Origin: Alteromonadaceae bacterium
Lineage (GTDB): Bacteria > Pseudomonadota > Gammaproteobacteria > Enterobacterales > Alteromonadaceae
Assembly (NCBI GenBank): GCA_013373625.1
Contig: JABXHM010000003.1
Location: 124,001-188,000 of the forward strand
DNA: 64,000 nucleotides
Reading direction: 5' to 3'
Of this stretch, positions 45,946-54,084 are shown piece after piece. Every line of letters starts with the position of its first letter. The stretch's first letter is position 1. The notes below the pieces were generated by a model. The model was given only the letters and a program-made list of their open reading frames with translations, made no database searches and had not been told where the DNA came from. The position numbers and the translations under genes were made by a program.

Positions 45946-46812
45946 ATGGAAAATATAGCCGACATTATCCGGCGGATCTCACTCACTGCAGAAGTCTTCT
46001 TTAGCGGCAAGCTGTGTGGAATTCAGTCTTTTTCGTCAGAGCAAAAAGGCCATTTGCATCTGCTCAAATCAGGCTGTCTGACAGTACTGATGCGTAACGG
46101 AACGAAGCAAGTTATTGACAAACCGTCAGTCATATTTATTCCCGGTCCGTTGGAGCACCGTATTGTGGCGCAGGAATCTGCCGGGGCGGAAATGGTTTGT
46201 GCCACGATCAGCATGGAATCAGCCAATCAAAAGCTTCTGCTGGAAGCATTACCCCCTTTACTGGCGCTGCCACTGGATGCAGAAATTTACATTGGTCGTA
46301 CCGCAGAATGGTTGTTTGAAGAAGCCTTTAGCCGCTCGGTTACGCGGGGCGTAATGATCGATAAACTCAGTGAAATATTTCTGTTGCAGGTACTTCGTTA
46401 TGTACTCGAAAACGATTTAGCGAAAGGCGGCATACTGGCTGCGCTGACTCACCCAATGATGGCCAAAGTAATCAGTGCTATGCACAACAAACCAGAAGTA
46501 AACTGGACTGTTGACTCCCTCGCCGATCTTGCTGCCATGTCTCGTTCGCGCTTTGCTGCTACCTTTAAATCGGTCGTCGGCATCACACCGAATGATTACC
46601 TGACCGATATACGCATCGCAATTGCACAGGACATGCTTAAAGATAAGAAACCGGTGAATTTAGTTGCGAATATGGTGGGTTATGAACATGGCTCAGCGCT
46701 TGCGAGGCTGTTTCGTAAAAAGCTGGGCTTATCGCCCAAGCAATGGTTGAAGTTGCCTGAACAAGGTAATAATCAACCTCTGCGGACACCGTCCACGGAC
46801 ACAAACGAATAG
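45946..46812 (+). CDS. AraC-family regulator (tandem copy 2)
   Basis: 288 residues from the ATG preceded by AGGA at 6 bases; the ORF extends upstream to a TTG directly after the previous stop. Same architecture as copy 1: cupin (HLHLLKSGCLTVLMRNG; IFIPGPLEHRI) and AraC HTH pair (WTVDSLADLAAMSRSRFAAT; ANMVGYEHGSALARLFRKK). The shared MSRS-F and YEHGSAL blocks show recent duplication. The product may heteromerise or compete with copy 1 (inference). Confidence 0.9.
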   Translation: MENIADIIRRISLTAEVFFSGKLCGIQSFSSEQKGHLHLLKSGCLTVLMRNGTKQVIDKPSVIFIPGPLEHRIVAQESAGAEMVCATISMESANQKLLLEALPPLLALPLDAEIYIGRTAEWLFEEAFSRSVTRGVMIDKLSEIFLLQVLRYVLENDLAKGGILAALTHPMMAKVISAMHNKPEVNWTVDSLADLAAMSRSRFAATFKSVVGITPNDYLTDIRIAIAQDMLKDKKPVNLVANMVGYEHGSALARLFRKKLGLSPKQWLKLPEQGNNQPLRTPSTDTNE

Positions 46813-46825
46813 ATATAAAGTCAGG

Positions 46826-46860
46826 ACGATTGGTTTCTTCAAAAGAAGCGAATCGTTTTA
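46826..46860 (+). terminator. weak terminator-like hairpin after the tandem AraC genes
   Basis: Arms ACGATT (46826-46831) / AATCGT (46851-46856) and an inner CTTC/GAAG pair around AAAA, followed by TTTTA. The stem has internal mismatches. Confidence 0.4.
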
Positions 46861-46925
46861 CATTACCGACACTGGTTTTAACCAGTTCGACACCAGACTT
46901 TTTTGCTTAACCGAGGACTTACACC

Positions 46926-47399
46926 GTGAACGCATTAACACAACTCATTGCTAAACTCACTCACATTTCAGACAAGCTGTTTTCACCTTTACAATCGTTG
47001 CTAATACTGGCAGCACGAATTTATGTTGCCTGGGTATTTTTCGCATCAGGGCTGACTAAAATTGATGATTGGGAAACAACCCTGTTCTTATTTGAATATG
47101 AATATCATGTACCGCTACTGCCATTTGTACTTGCAGCGTATCTTGCTACGCTTGGAGAGCTGCTGTTACCCGTATTGTTAACACTGGGGATCACCAGTCG
47201 GCTTAGCGCACTGGGTCTCGCCATTGTTAATATTGTTGCGGTGATTAGCCTTGAAGATATCCCTGCAGCGGCACTTTATGGCCATGTCATTTGGGGACTT
47301 ATTTTACTTCACGTTACTGTCTGGGGCGCAGGTAAATTTTCGTTTGATCATTTCAGTACGCGTCGTCAGCAATCGAATACGCCGTTAGCGTCTGCCTGA
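46926..47399 (+). CDS. DoxX-family membrane protein
   Basis: 157 residues from GTG with GAGGA at 8 bases. DoxX fold with four hydrophobic helices; LLILAARIYVAWVFFASGLT, KIDDWETTLFLFEYEYHVPLLP and LATLGELLLPVLLTLG are typical. DoxX proteins are linked to quinone- or thiol-dependent redox and to MNIO/bufferin operons elsewhere. Here the gene is about 3.5 kb from the end of the bufferin operon and followed after 15 bases by an unknown gene. Confidence 0.9.
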   Translation: MNALTQLIAKLTHISDKLFSPLQSLLILAARIYVAWVFFASGLTKIDDWETTLFLFEYEYHVPLLPFVLAAYLATLGELLLPVLLTLGITSRLSALGLAIVNIVAVISLEDIPAAALYGHVIWGLILLHVTVWGAGKFSFDHFSTRRQQSNTPLASA

Positions 47400-47414
47400 T
47401 AGGTTTTACTCGCC

Positions 47415-48419
47415 ATGAAATGGGATATTCTTGACGGTGAGCAACCTTTGCAAAATGCGCCCGTTGTACGTTTAGACAACGGCGCAGTTTGCATCCCGCA
47501 ACACTATTTAACCTATGCACATACCCAACAAACGCTTGAGCAAATCATACTCGACTGCGACTTTGATGATGACTATTTAATTATGGCAGCTGAAAACACC
47601 CAGGGATTATATGTTCAAGTCGGCATCATTGGTTACGATACTTATAAACCGCGTACAGCGCAGACTGAAAAGAAAATTGTATATGGTCGGCGATGGCGAA
47701 TTGAACGGCATTTCCCCACGTCCGAATTAATCCAAACCATCTTTCTGGCGATTAAAAAAGCGCGGGAACATGAAGTTCGCGAGCGCTTTAAGTTATGTAT
47801 AAATAACCGTTGGAGTGCACCTTTCAGTACACATCAGGATCTTCCACTTATTGCTGCACAGGCAGCACAGTTGATTACCAATAAACAACGCGACAACATC
47901 GAAACCTTTAGTCAGGCCTGTGAGTTGCTCTTGCAAAGGATCAAATTCGATCATTGCAGTGTCATTATCATCAACATTGAGTACCGAACCACGGGACAAG
48001 TTTTAGTAGATTTAACACTGTCTACGTCACCGGCATCTGAATTACCTGAATGTCAGGACGCTTGTTTTACTCTGGTTCTGGCAGGCCCCGACACCAACGA
48101 GTTGTTATTTGCACTAATGGAAAAGCTCATTGAACGTAGTGACCGCTTCGTCGATGAAAACTTTTACTACCGCAAGGTAAACCGCTTTAGCCGAGATTTG
48201 TCAGTGCATAAAATAGCGCAGCTATCGCTGCAGACCCGGCAACCATTAACCGGAAAAAAAGCAGCCCAGTTTTATACCCAACTCAAACAACATAACGCGT
48301 GTATCGATGCAGCACGAGCACCAAAAATTGATACCCGAAAGCTGGCCAGACATTTACAGCAAAAACTGCCATCACCTGACTCGCTTGAGGGATTTCTCCC
48401 TATATTTACTGAACGCTAG
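47415..48419 (+). CDS. conserved-looking protein of unknown function
   Basis: 334 residues, soluble, no signal or TM helix. It begins MKWDILDGEQPLQNAPVVRL; the first third is beta-rich (GLYVQVGIIGYDTYKPRT, YGRRWRIERHFPTSELIQ) and the rest mixed helix/strand, with FYTQLKQHNACIDAARAP near the end. I recognise no catalytic motif or named family. Same strand as the DoxX gene, 15 bases downstream, so probably cotranscribed. Confidence 0.75.
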   Translation: MKWDILDGEQPLQNAPVVRLDNGAVCIPQHYLTYAHTQQTLEQIILDCDFDDDYLIMAAENTQGLYVQVGIIGYDTYKPRTAQTEKKIVYGRRWRIERHFPTSELIQTIFLAIKKAREHEVRERFKLCINNRWSAPFSTHQDLPLIAAQAAQLITNKQRDNIETFSQACELLLQRIKFDHCSVIIINIEYRTTGQVLVDLTLSTSPASELPECQDACFTLVLAGPDTNELLFALMEKLIERSDRFVDENFYYRKVNRFSRDLSVHKIAQLSLQTRQPLTGKKAAQFYTQLKQHNACIDAARAPKIDTRKLARHLQQKLPSPDSLEGFLPIFTER

Positions 48420-48570
48420 CTAAGGCTATTTACAGCGGGAAGCCGCAAAATCACCTTTGTGAAATATGGCAGGTTTAATTTCTGCATGATCTGCTTGCCG
48501 TGTAAATGTTTACGCGAGCCAACCGCACTCGCGGACAAACACTTCAGGCATGCATCTTTGGCTACTGGTT

Positions 48571-49167
48571 TTAGTGAGATACCTGATAATTCAGCGTTAG
48601 TAACTGTAATGCAATCTGCTTAGCTATCTGTGCAGCGCTGCTGTTACTGGTGGTATGCGCATTAACAATTGCACCATCAGCGAGCACCGCAAACTGCACT
48701 GCAAGCTCGTGAGGGTTTTCGAGTTTCAGAGGTGCCATTAACTCTTCTATATATTGAATTACCAAACGTTTATGCATAGCGCAAATCACATGTACCGGGT
48801 GATCCTGGCGAGGGTACTCTGCCGACGCATTAATAAACATACAGCCACTAAACTGGCTGGAAGTCGTCCACTCGTCGATGGCATCAAAGAAGGCTAATAC
48901 CCCGGCAAATTCTGCAGCGCCCTGTTGACGACCAGCAAATTTTCTAACCCCGGCTTTGAGCATTGCCATAAACTCCTCATCGCGACGCTGCAGCGTTGCA
49001 ATGATAAGTTCATCTTTTGATTTAAAGTGGTTGTACAGCGTGCGTTTAGCTACACCGGCCTGTTCAAGCACAGTATCGATTCCCGTGCCTTTTATACCTT
49101 CGCGGTAAAATAACTGCTGCGCAGTTTCTACCAGGTGTTCACGTTTACTTTTTCGCTTCGCTGTCAT
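48571..49167 (-). CDS. TetR-family transcriptional regulator
   Basis: 198 residues. N-terminal HTH (REHLVETAQQLFYREGIKGT; VLEQAGVAKRTLYNHFKSKDEL) and a ligand-binding C-terminal domain of the type seen near alkene/aldehyde reductase regulators (SGCMFINASAEYPRQDHPV). It is followed in the opposite direction by the DoxX/unknown pair and preceded by the NrtS-like gene; its target is unclear. Confidence 0.9.
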   Translation of the reverse strand: MTAKRKSKREHLVETAQQLFYREGIKGTGIDTVLEQAGVAKRTLYNHFKSKDELIIATLQRRDEEFMAMLKAGVRKFAGRQQGAAEFAGVLAFFDAIDEWTTSSQFSGCMFINASAEYPRQDHPVHVICAMHKRLVIQYIEELMAPLKLENPHELAVQFAVLADGAIVNAHTTSNSSAAQIAKQIALQLLTLNYQVSH

Positions 49168-49227
49168 TCAACCTCCAATAAGTACACAGACCAGTATACA
49201 ATAAACTCAATATTTTAAAAGGCATCA

Positions 49228-49473
49228 TTATACAGAGGGAATTATCGACGGCGCTGTGAGGCGACCGTACAGAAATACCATAAAAGGAACACTATAACTG
49301 AGTAAAGCTTTAACGACTTGTAACGGCTGCTCAGCGTATATAACAGCTTCAAATTGATTGATAGTGGTCAATACCGTCCCCACCACTAAAGCAGTTTTGA
49401 GTGCACTAAACAGTACGTTCGGCGATACGCGCTCACGCCAGCGATGACGTAGCACTGAAATGGTATGTTGCAT
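49228..49473 (-). CDS. nrtS: NrtS-like small membrane protein (nitrate/nitrite transporter family)
   Basis: 81 residues with two hydrophobic helices: ALKTALVVGTVLTTINQFEA and KALLSYSVPFMVFLYGRL. This matches the two-helix NrtS pattern known from cyanobacteria and proteobacteria as a small nitrate/nitrite transporter. GGAG precedes the ATG. It lies 11 bases after the TlpA-like thioredoxin gene on the same strand. No nitrate or nitrite reductase genes are in the window, so the transport role is uncertain. Confidence 0.6.
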   Translation of the reverse strand: MQHTISVLRHRWRERVSPNVLFSALKTALVVGTVLTTINQFEAVIYAEQPLQVVKALLSYSVPFMVFLYGRLTAPSIIPSV

Positions 49474-49484
49474 GATCGACTCCG

Positions 49485-49988
49485 TTACAATGATAATGCA
49501 CGCTCGAGGCCATCAGGATAGCGGTGTCCCCGGTAGAGGATCCCGCCATCTGCAGAAACAATGACAAAAACAGGTGTGCCAAACACGCCGTATGAAGCAC
49601 TCACATTGCTGTCGTGATCAAACATTACCGGAAATGTAATAGCGTAATCCTGTATGTACTTCTTAGTCAGCGCGACAGAATCATTAATACCAACATTAAT
49701 CGCCAGCACATCAATCAATTCACCATAGTCATTATGCAGCGCAACAACACGCGGCGTCGCTTTTTTACAATACGGACACCAGGTCGCCCAAAAATATAAT
49801 AAGGTTGGCTTATCCTGATTAAAACCGGGCATATCAAACTGCTCCCCGGTGAGACTACTGAACGTAAAGGACGGCGCCGATGGCGGCGGCTCAGCTGCGA
49901 TTTGCGCGTAAGCAAGTCCACTTAACAGGACGATGACTGTTGCAACCAATAACGTGCGTAGATGGTTTAAGCCGTATCGAATTTTCAT
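49485..49988 (-). CDS. TlpA/ResA-like periplasmic thioredoxin
   Basis: 167 residues. Signal peptide or anchor LLVATVIVLLSGLAYA (about 13-28), then a redoxin domain with active site FWATWCPYCKKATP (Cys-Pro-Tyr-Cys) and the cis-proline loop GVFGTPVFVIV. Likely a membrane-associated or periplasmic thiol-disulfide reductase. In a pair with the NrtS-like gene. Confidence 0.88.
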   Translation of the reverse strand: MKIRYGLNHLRTLLVATVIVLLSGLAYAQIAAEPPPSAPSFTFSSLTGEQFDMPGFNQDKPTLLYFWATWCPYCKKATPRVVALHNDYGELIDVLAINVGINDSVALTKKYIQDYAITFPVMFDHDSNVSASYGVFGTPVFVIVSADGGILYRGHRYPDGLERALSL

Positions 49989-50092
49989 AATTTACTCTCT
50001 TACTAAAGTTTTTAGCTGGTTTACTCACATCAGATTAATGCCATGTTCATTTATAAAGGCCACTGAAGCGCGTTAATTTGAAACTCAAAGGA

Positions 50093-50644
50093 TTACCAGC
50101 GCATAGCAAAAGAAAAACTCACAAAATCGAGTCCTGGATTGGGCTTTTTAATACCACCGTTTGAATAGTGAAAATATCGCAAAGCAAGTCGATACTGCTC
50201 TTCGCCACCAAACTGATAGCCTATACCCAGGCGATCCTCAAATTGATAGTGAGTGCTTACATCTTTACCCGCAAAGCGCGTATCATCAAGTAACGATAGG
50301 CCAATACCAAATTCACCAAATAGCCGACCGGTCCCGCAATAGCAAAACGTTTTCTGTAATACCGGTGACACTGCCAGAATAAAATTGGTATCGTGCTGAC
50401 GTGGCGTGCCGTATTCCCAAAAGTTAATACTGGTTTCTAAATAAATACGCAGATCTTCCACATACTCATCAAGGGATAGTTGGTAGAATTGATAAGCCAG
50501 CTTTATACCTTCCACATCGCCCTCACCGCGGATGTAATCAACCGATACAGTGTTTGCCTTTACCGGTAAACTGACCATTGTAAGGTTCACAATTAATGCC
50601 ACCGACATCAACAACGGCCGGTAGATGCTATGCCAATATTTCAC
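50093..50644 (-). CDS. pagL: acyloxyacyl hydrolase / lipid A 3-O-deacylase (PagL-like)
   Basis: 183 residues. Signal peptide to about 31 (LPVKAN), then a beta-barrel of PagL size ending in FSFAMRW. The active-site His-Ser is found as RYFHYSNGG (His159, Ser161). The PagL acid, Glu140 of the Pseudomonas enzyme, is 12 residues after Ser; here that position is Asp173 (PNPGLDF), a conservative change. It should trim the 3-position acyl chain of lipid A in the outer membrane. Cys101/Cys103 (CYC) are unusual for an outer-membrane barrel. Confidence 0.8.
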   Translation of the reverse strand: MKYWHSIYRPLLMSVALIVNLTMVSLPVKANTVSVDYIRGEGDVEGIKLAYQFYQLSLDEYVEDLRIYLETSINFWEYGTPRQHDTNFILAVSPVLQKTFCYCGTGRLFGEFGIGLSLLDDTRFAGKDVSTHYQFEDRLGIGYQFGGEEQYRLALRYFHYSNGGIKKPNPGLDFVSFSFAMRW

Positions 50645-50802
50645 TTTACGTTCCTCTAAAAATAGCCAAATAACAGGACGTAAAGTGTATTAATCAGGAA
50701 CAAATAAAATTGCCCGTATGTACTGAATTATTATCCTATCAACACGTTTGGGGGGGATTTCATTACACAGAAAAGTCTACTTTGATCAGGAAGCCGACAG
50801 GC

Positions 50803-50831
50803 AAAAAAAAGCGGTGCTGAAAAGGCACCGC
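50803..50831 (-). terminator. intrinsic terminator of the bufferin operon
   Basis: Stem GCGGTGC / GCACCGC; on the minus strand it is followed by eight T. It lies 28 bases past the stop of the DUF2063 gene. Confidence 0.88.
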
Positions 50832-50858
50832 AAAAGGAGTAACACACAGACAAAAAAT

Positions 50859-51611
50859 TTATTCTAAGTGGGTTATCCAGTCGCGCTGAATGGCGCTGGC
50901 AATCCAGGCTGCAAAGTCAAAAGCAGGAAATATGTCTAACAGTGCAGCCACACTCAGGCCGTCTGAAATACCACGCAGCCAATTAAATTCATCTTCGTAA
51001 ACTTCTACTATGTTGGTGTTATGAGCGCCTTGAGCGATCACATAACATCCTGTTTCCTGATGATTCATAACGTTCTCCAGTTGTTGTCTTGATGGCACTT
51101 CTTGCTCAGTTTGCGAGCGATGAAGTCGCCATAACCCATGCACAGGATAACTACTGCGTAAATATTTGAGTGAAGGTTGCAGGGTAATGAAAGTTTGTTC
51201 CAGAGCCTCATCGGCTAAGCGTTGCAAAGACGCACTATTTAACGCATGAAACTGGCTACGGGACGCCAGGTGAAACACCCATTCAAACTGCGCAATATCC
51301 ACCAGATACGGGTGCTCCGCATTCAATTCACTGTTTCTTATTAAGGCCGGTAATTGCTGCCCCCAATCTGCCCAATCGCCACTCTCTGGCAGCTCCGCAC
51401 GAAGTAAGCGATGTGACAATACGAACATCGCTTGCTCACCGACCATTTGTGCTAGTACCGGGTAGGTTACCGTCAGGCTAAGCATTGCAGTCATGTGCAA
51501 GTTATTCTGATACACCTGTAGCCCTTTATCGCCGAGTGTCGAATCAACATGATAAATTTCATTCAGGAACTGCGACTGGTAATCCATTACGCTTATGTTA
51601 CCTCCACTCAT
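50859..51611 (-). CDS. bufC: DUF2063 partner protein of the bufferin system (BufC/HvfC)
   Basis: 250 residues from the ATG overlapping the bufB stop as ATGA; the longer ORF starts 11 codons upstream, while a later ATG eight codons in has GGAGG 13 bases ahead. The N-terminal helical DUF2063 domain has YQSQFLNEIY and YQNNLHMTAMLSLTVTYPVLAQMVGE, followed by a helical C-terminal region. In characterised systems this protein binds the DUF692 enzyme and presents the precursor peptide. Last gene before the terminator. Confidence 0.9.
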   Translation of the reverse strand: MSGGNISVMDYQSQFLNEIYHVDSTLGDKGLQVYQNNLHMTAMLSLTVTYPVLAQMVGEQAMFVLSHRLLRAELPESGDWADWGQQLPALIRNSELNAEHPYLVDIAQFEWVFHLASRSQFHALNSASLQRLADEALEQTFITLQPSLKYLRSSYPVHGLWRLHRSQTEQEVPSRQQLENVMNHQETGCYVIAQGAHNTNIVEVYEDEFNWLRGISDGLSVAALLDIFPAFDFAAWIASAIQRDWITHLE

Positions 51612-52501
51612 GCCATCAACTCCGTAGTCATCGCCTGGCGACAACGAGCTTTGTTGGCTTCGTATAGCAACCTTGGCCAGGACGGTAAATCGTTATCCCA
51701 TTCAATTAAGGTTGCAGCATTAGGGAAACGCGCCGTGGCGTCATCGAATAACTGCCAGCATTCATCTGATACCGGCTGGGCATGATCGTCAATAATTAAC
51801 ATACCTGGTTCAACCGGTGTGCTGCCCGCCAGATGGATTTCTTTTACGGCGTTAACCGGCATATGACGCAACCATTGACGAGCCAGTTGCAGTGCATTTC
51901 CATTGGTAAAATTGTGATAGTTGACCAACACATTATTGAGATCAACAAGTAATCCACACTGGGTTTTCTCAGCCACCGTCGCGAGAAATTCAGCCTCACT
52001 ATAATCACTGGGTGAAAACTGTTTGTAACTGACTATGTTTTCAATTAACAGCTGACGACCCAACGCCTGTTGCACACGGTCGATATTATCGGCAAGTACA
52101 TTCATCGTTGCGTGATTAAATTTCAATGGTAATAAATCGCCGGCATGGACCGGCATATCGTCAATATTACCCCAGGTAAAACAGGCGTGATCTGAAACCA
52201 GCACCGGATTTACCCGATTAACCAAACGCGTAAATTTTTTGAGATACTCTGGTTGAATACCTTTTGCAGAACCCAGTCCCATGGCTGTGCCATGTATGCT
52301 CACCTTATATCGCTCAGCGATTTGATCGAGTAACCGGCTAGCAGCACCACCTTCTGCAAAGAAGTTTTCCGCGTGTATTTCAACAAAATCGACAGAGTGC
52401 GATGACGGCAAAAGCGCCGCCGAATAGTGCTCGTGACGTAGACCAACCCCCACCGGAGTGGCATGGATCTGAGCCTGTTTTAAGGGGTGTATTGCAGTCA
52501 T
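51608..52501 (-). CDS. bufB: DUF692 multinuclear iron oxidase (MNIO), bufferin-modifying enzyme
   Basis: 297 residues, TIM-barrel DUF692/MNIO. Conserved metal-ligand stretches: VGVGLRHEHYSA, FVEIHAENFF, LVSDHACF, LIENIVSY, LLVDLNNVLVNYHNF, EIHLAGS, IIDDHAQP and TLIEWDND. MNIOs use mixed-valent iron centres to oxidise cysteines of a partner peptide, giving thiooxazole-type or related residues. It is 29 bases after the DUF2282 precursor gene and overlaps bufC by 4 bases. All expected ligands appear present. Confidence 0.95.
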   Translation of the reverse strand: MTAIHPLKQAQIHATPVGVGLRHEHYSAALLPSSHSVDFVEIHAENFFAEGGAASRLLDQIAERYKVSIHGTAMGLGSAKGIQPEYLKKFTRLVNRVNPVLVSDHACFTWGNIDDMPVHAGDLLPLKFNHATMNVLADNIDRVQQALGRQLLIENIVSYKQFSPSDYSEAEFLATVAEKTQCGLLVDLNNVLVNYHNFTNGNALQLARQWLRHMPVNAVKEIHLAGSTPVEPGMLIIDDHAQPVSDECWQLFDDATARFPNAATLIEWDNDLPSWPRLLYEANKARCRQAMTTELMA

Positions 52502-52530
52502 CGCTATGCTCCATCGAGTCTATTTACTGA

Positions 52531-52818
52531 TTAACCTTTCTGCTTTTTCTCTTCGTAACGTTTTTTAGCTTCTGCTTTGAGCATGCCACCCATACTCTCA
52601 CAGCTGCCTTTCGCCACGAGCTTCCATTCGCCTGGATCCTTATCCATAGTCGACTGACCTGCACAAGAGTGCGTACCAGCCAGGTTACCGCAGTCATTCT
52701 GACCAGCGGCTGCAATGCCGTAGCATTTTTCTTTTCCAGCCGCCTCTGCCGGCGCCGAAACAACGGTTGTGAGCGCCATTGCCAGTGCCGCAGCAGCTAT
52801 TGCGTGTTTATGGTTCAT
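52531..52818 (-). CDS. bufA: DUF2282 bufferin precursor peptide (BufA-like RiPP)
   Basis: 95 residues. Sec signal peptide at about 1-27 (AAAALAMALTTVVSAPAEAA), then a four-cysteine core: Cys32 (KCYGIAAAGQNDC), Cys43, Cys52 (THSCAGQST) and Cys73 (KGSCESMGG), the DUF2282 signature. The tail is Lys/Glu-rich. GAGG precedes ATG. In known systems the cysteines are oxidised by the DUF692 enzyme, the product is exported through its signal peptide and buffers copper in the periplasm. Directly followed by the enzyme and partner genes. Confidence 0.93.
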   Translation of the reverse strand: MNHKHAIAAAALAMALTTVVSAPAEAAGKEKCYGIAAAGQNDCGNLAGTHSCAGQSTMDKDPGEWKLVAKGSCESMGGMLKAEAKKRYEEKKQKG

Positions 52819-52831
52819 CGTCTTTACCTCG

Positions 52832-53158
52832 TTATGCTACTAAGTTTATATTTGCTTCAATCCACTGAGTAAGCTCAGCGTAACTTCCTGCCCCAACCTT
52901 AGTGTCGAGACGCTGGTTATGATCGAGCAGAATCAGAGTCGGTACCGCTCGCACACCTAAACGGTGAGCCAGCTCGAAGTCTTCATCTGCATCGACCTTC
53001 ACAATTCGCACAGTGCCAGCATACGCCTGCTCGATCATATTGATCACCGGCGCAACCTGCTTACAGGGACCACACCATTCAGCGCTGAACCACAGCATGA
53101 CAATGGGCTCAGGATACTGATGACCATTATTGGAGATTCCCTGAGTGCCTGATTCCAT
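52832..53158 (-). CDS. thioredoxin-family protein in the bufferin operon
   Basis: 108 residues, no signal peptide. Thioredoxin fold with active site LWFSAEWCGPCKQVAP (WCGPC), VKVDADEDFELAHRLGVRAV and cis-Pro in AVPTLILLD. Located 13 bases upstream of the precursor gene and 5 bases downstream of the YHS gene, all one strand. A cytoplasmic thioredoxin here could keep precursor cysteines reduced before modification (inference). Confidence 0.92.
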   Translation of the reverse strand: MESGTQGISNNGHQYPEPIVMLWFSAEWCGPCKQVAPVINMIEQAYAGTVRIVKVDADEDFELAHRLGVRAVPTLILLDHNQRLDTKVGAGSYAELTQWIEANINLVA

Positions 53159-53163
53159 CGCGA

Positions 53164-53640
53164 TTACTCCTCGGCGTTGGTTTCAGCAACCGTCAAGGCT
53201 TCAATGCCATCCCATACGCGATAAGCAGTTTTCAAATTAGCCGGAACATCTTCTAACCATTTTTGCTGTACCGCTTTGTTCAGGTTCAGGTACAGTTTGT
53301 TGTCTTCGATGTAAAAGGCCGCCGGGTCAACATCAAGCTTTTTGTTTAAGGCAACGCCCATTGCACAATAACCACCAAACTGAGGTGCATACTTGTCGGC
53401 ATTGGCTTTAAACATGTCGCGGTTTTTTGCGCTGGAGAAACGATAAATAGCACCGTCATGTGTGGCGGTGTACATTGCCGAGCCTTCAACTGGCTTTTGC
53501 TTTACGAAGTAAGCCACCGGGTCGTAACCATGGATAGCCACATCGTTGTCGCCAAGATTCACCGCAGACGCAAAAGACAGACTGCTAAATAAGATAGAAC
53601 CGGCCAGACCAGCAATAGTGAATAAACGAGAGATTTTCAT
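53164..53640 (-). CDS. secreted YHS-domain protein, first gene of the bufferin operon
   Basis: 158 residues from the ATG with AAAGGAAAA upstream; a longer in-frame ORF starts 20 codons earlier without such a site. Signal peptide KISRLFTIAGLAGSILFSSLSFASA, then a YHS-type domain with VAIHGYDPVAYFVKQKPVEG, YRFSSAKNRDMFKANADKYA and FGGYCAMGVA, containing the single Cys. YHS domains are small and often metal-associated. Position at the head of a copper-linked operon suggests periplasmic metal handling (inference). Confidence 0.9.
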   Translation of the reverse strand: MKISRLFTIAGLAGSILFSSLSFASAVNLGDNDVAIHGYDPVAYFVKQKPVEGSAMYTATHDGAIYRFSSAKNRDMFKANADKYAPQFGGYCAMGVALNKKLDVDPAAFYIEDNKLYLNLNKAVQQKWLEDVPANLKTAYRVWDGIEALTVAETNAEE

Positions 53641-53899
53641 AATATTTTCCTTTAATGGATTAATGTAAACAGAGTTTGTGGGAGAGCACATGGTGCTCAT
53701 GCATTCCCTGACATATAAGGTATGAAAGATTGGTTAACGGAAGGAAACAGAAGCACCATAAAACGGCGCTATTCGTCCAAACAAGCCTGAATGAGCGAGC
53801 CGGATGGCTTAAACGCTGTGTTAATAGTGAGTCCGGGGTATTCTGATCCTTATAGCCCCTGCCACCGTTTACTCAGTAAACCCACTGCGGCAATCAAAT

Positions 53900-54070
53900 A
53901 TGTTTGGATTATTTAACAAAGACCCCAGCGCAAAACTGCGTAAGCAACACGCGGCGTTGCAGGAAAAAGCCATGCTCGCCCAGCGCAAAGGTGATATTAA
54001 GACTTACTCTATGCTGACCGCAGAGGCGGAAACACTTTGGGCAAAAATTGAAGCGGCAAAAAAGCAGTAA
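53900..54070 (+). CDS. DUF6435-type small protein
   Basis: 56 residues: starts MFGLFNKDPSAKLRKQH, continues with LQEKAMLAQRKGDIKTYSML and ends in a helical AEAETLWAKIEAAKKQ. The MFGLF-x-KDP opening and A-x-x-AQR-x-GDI block match a widespread short gammaproteobacterial family (DUF6435). Predicted as a soluble helical hairpin; role unknown. It diverges from the bufferin operon and converges on the dipeptidase gene. Confidence 0.8.
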   Translation: MFGLFNKDPSAKLRKQHAALQEKAMLAQRKGDIKTYSMLTAEAETLWAKIEAAKKQ

Positions 54071-54084
54071 TGCAGATACAAAAA

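Noticed and set aside
52524-52763. 79-codon minus-strand ORF overlapping the bufferin precursor
   Set aside because: It is a frame shadow of the DUF2282 gene, which has the signal peptide, Cys pattern and ribosome-binding site.
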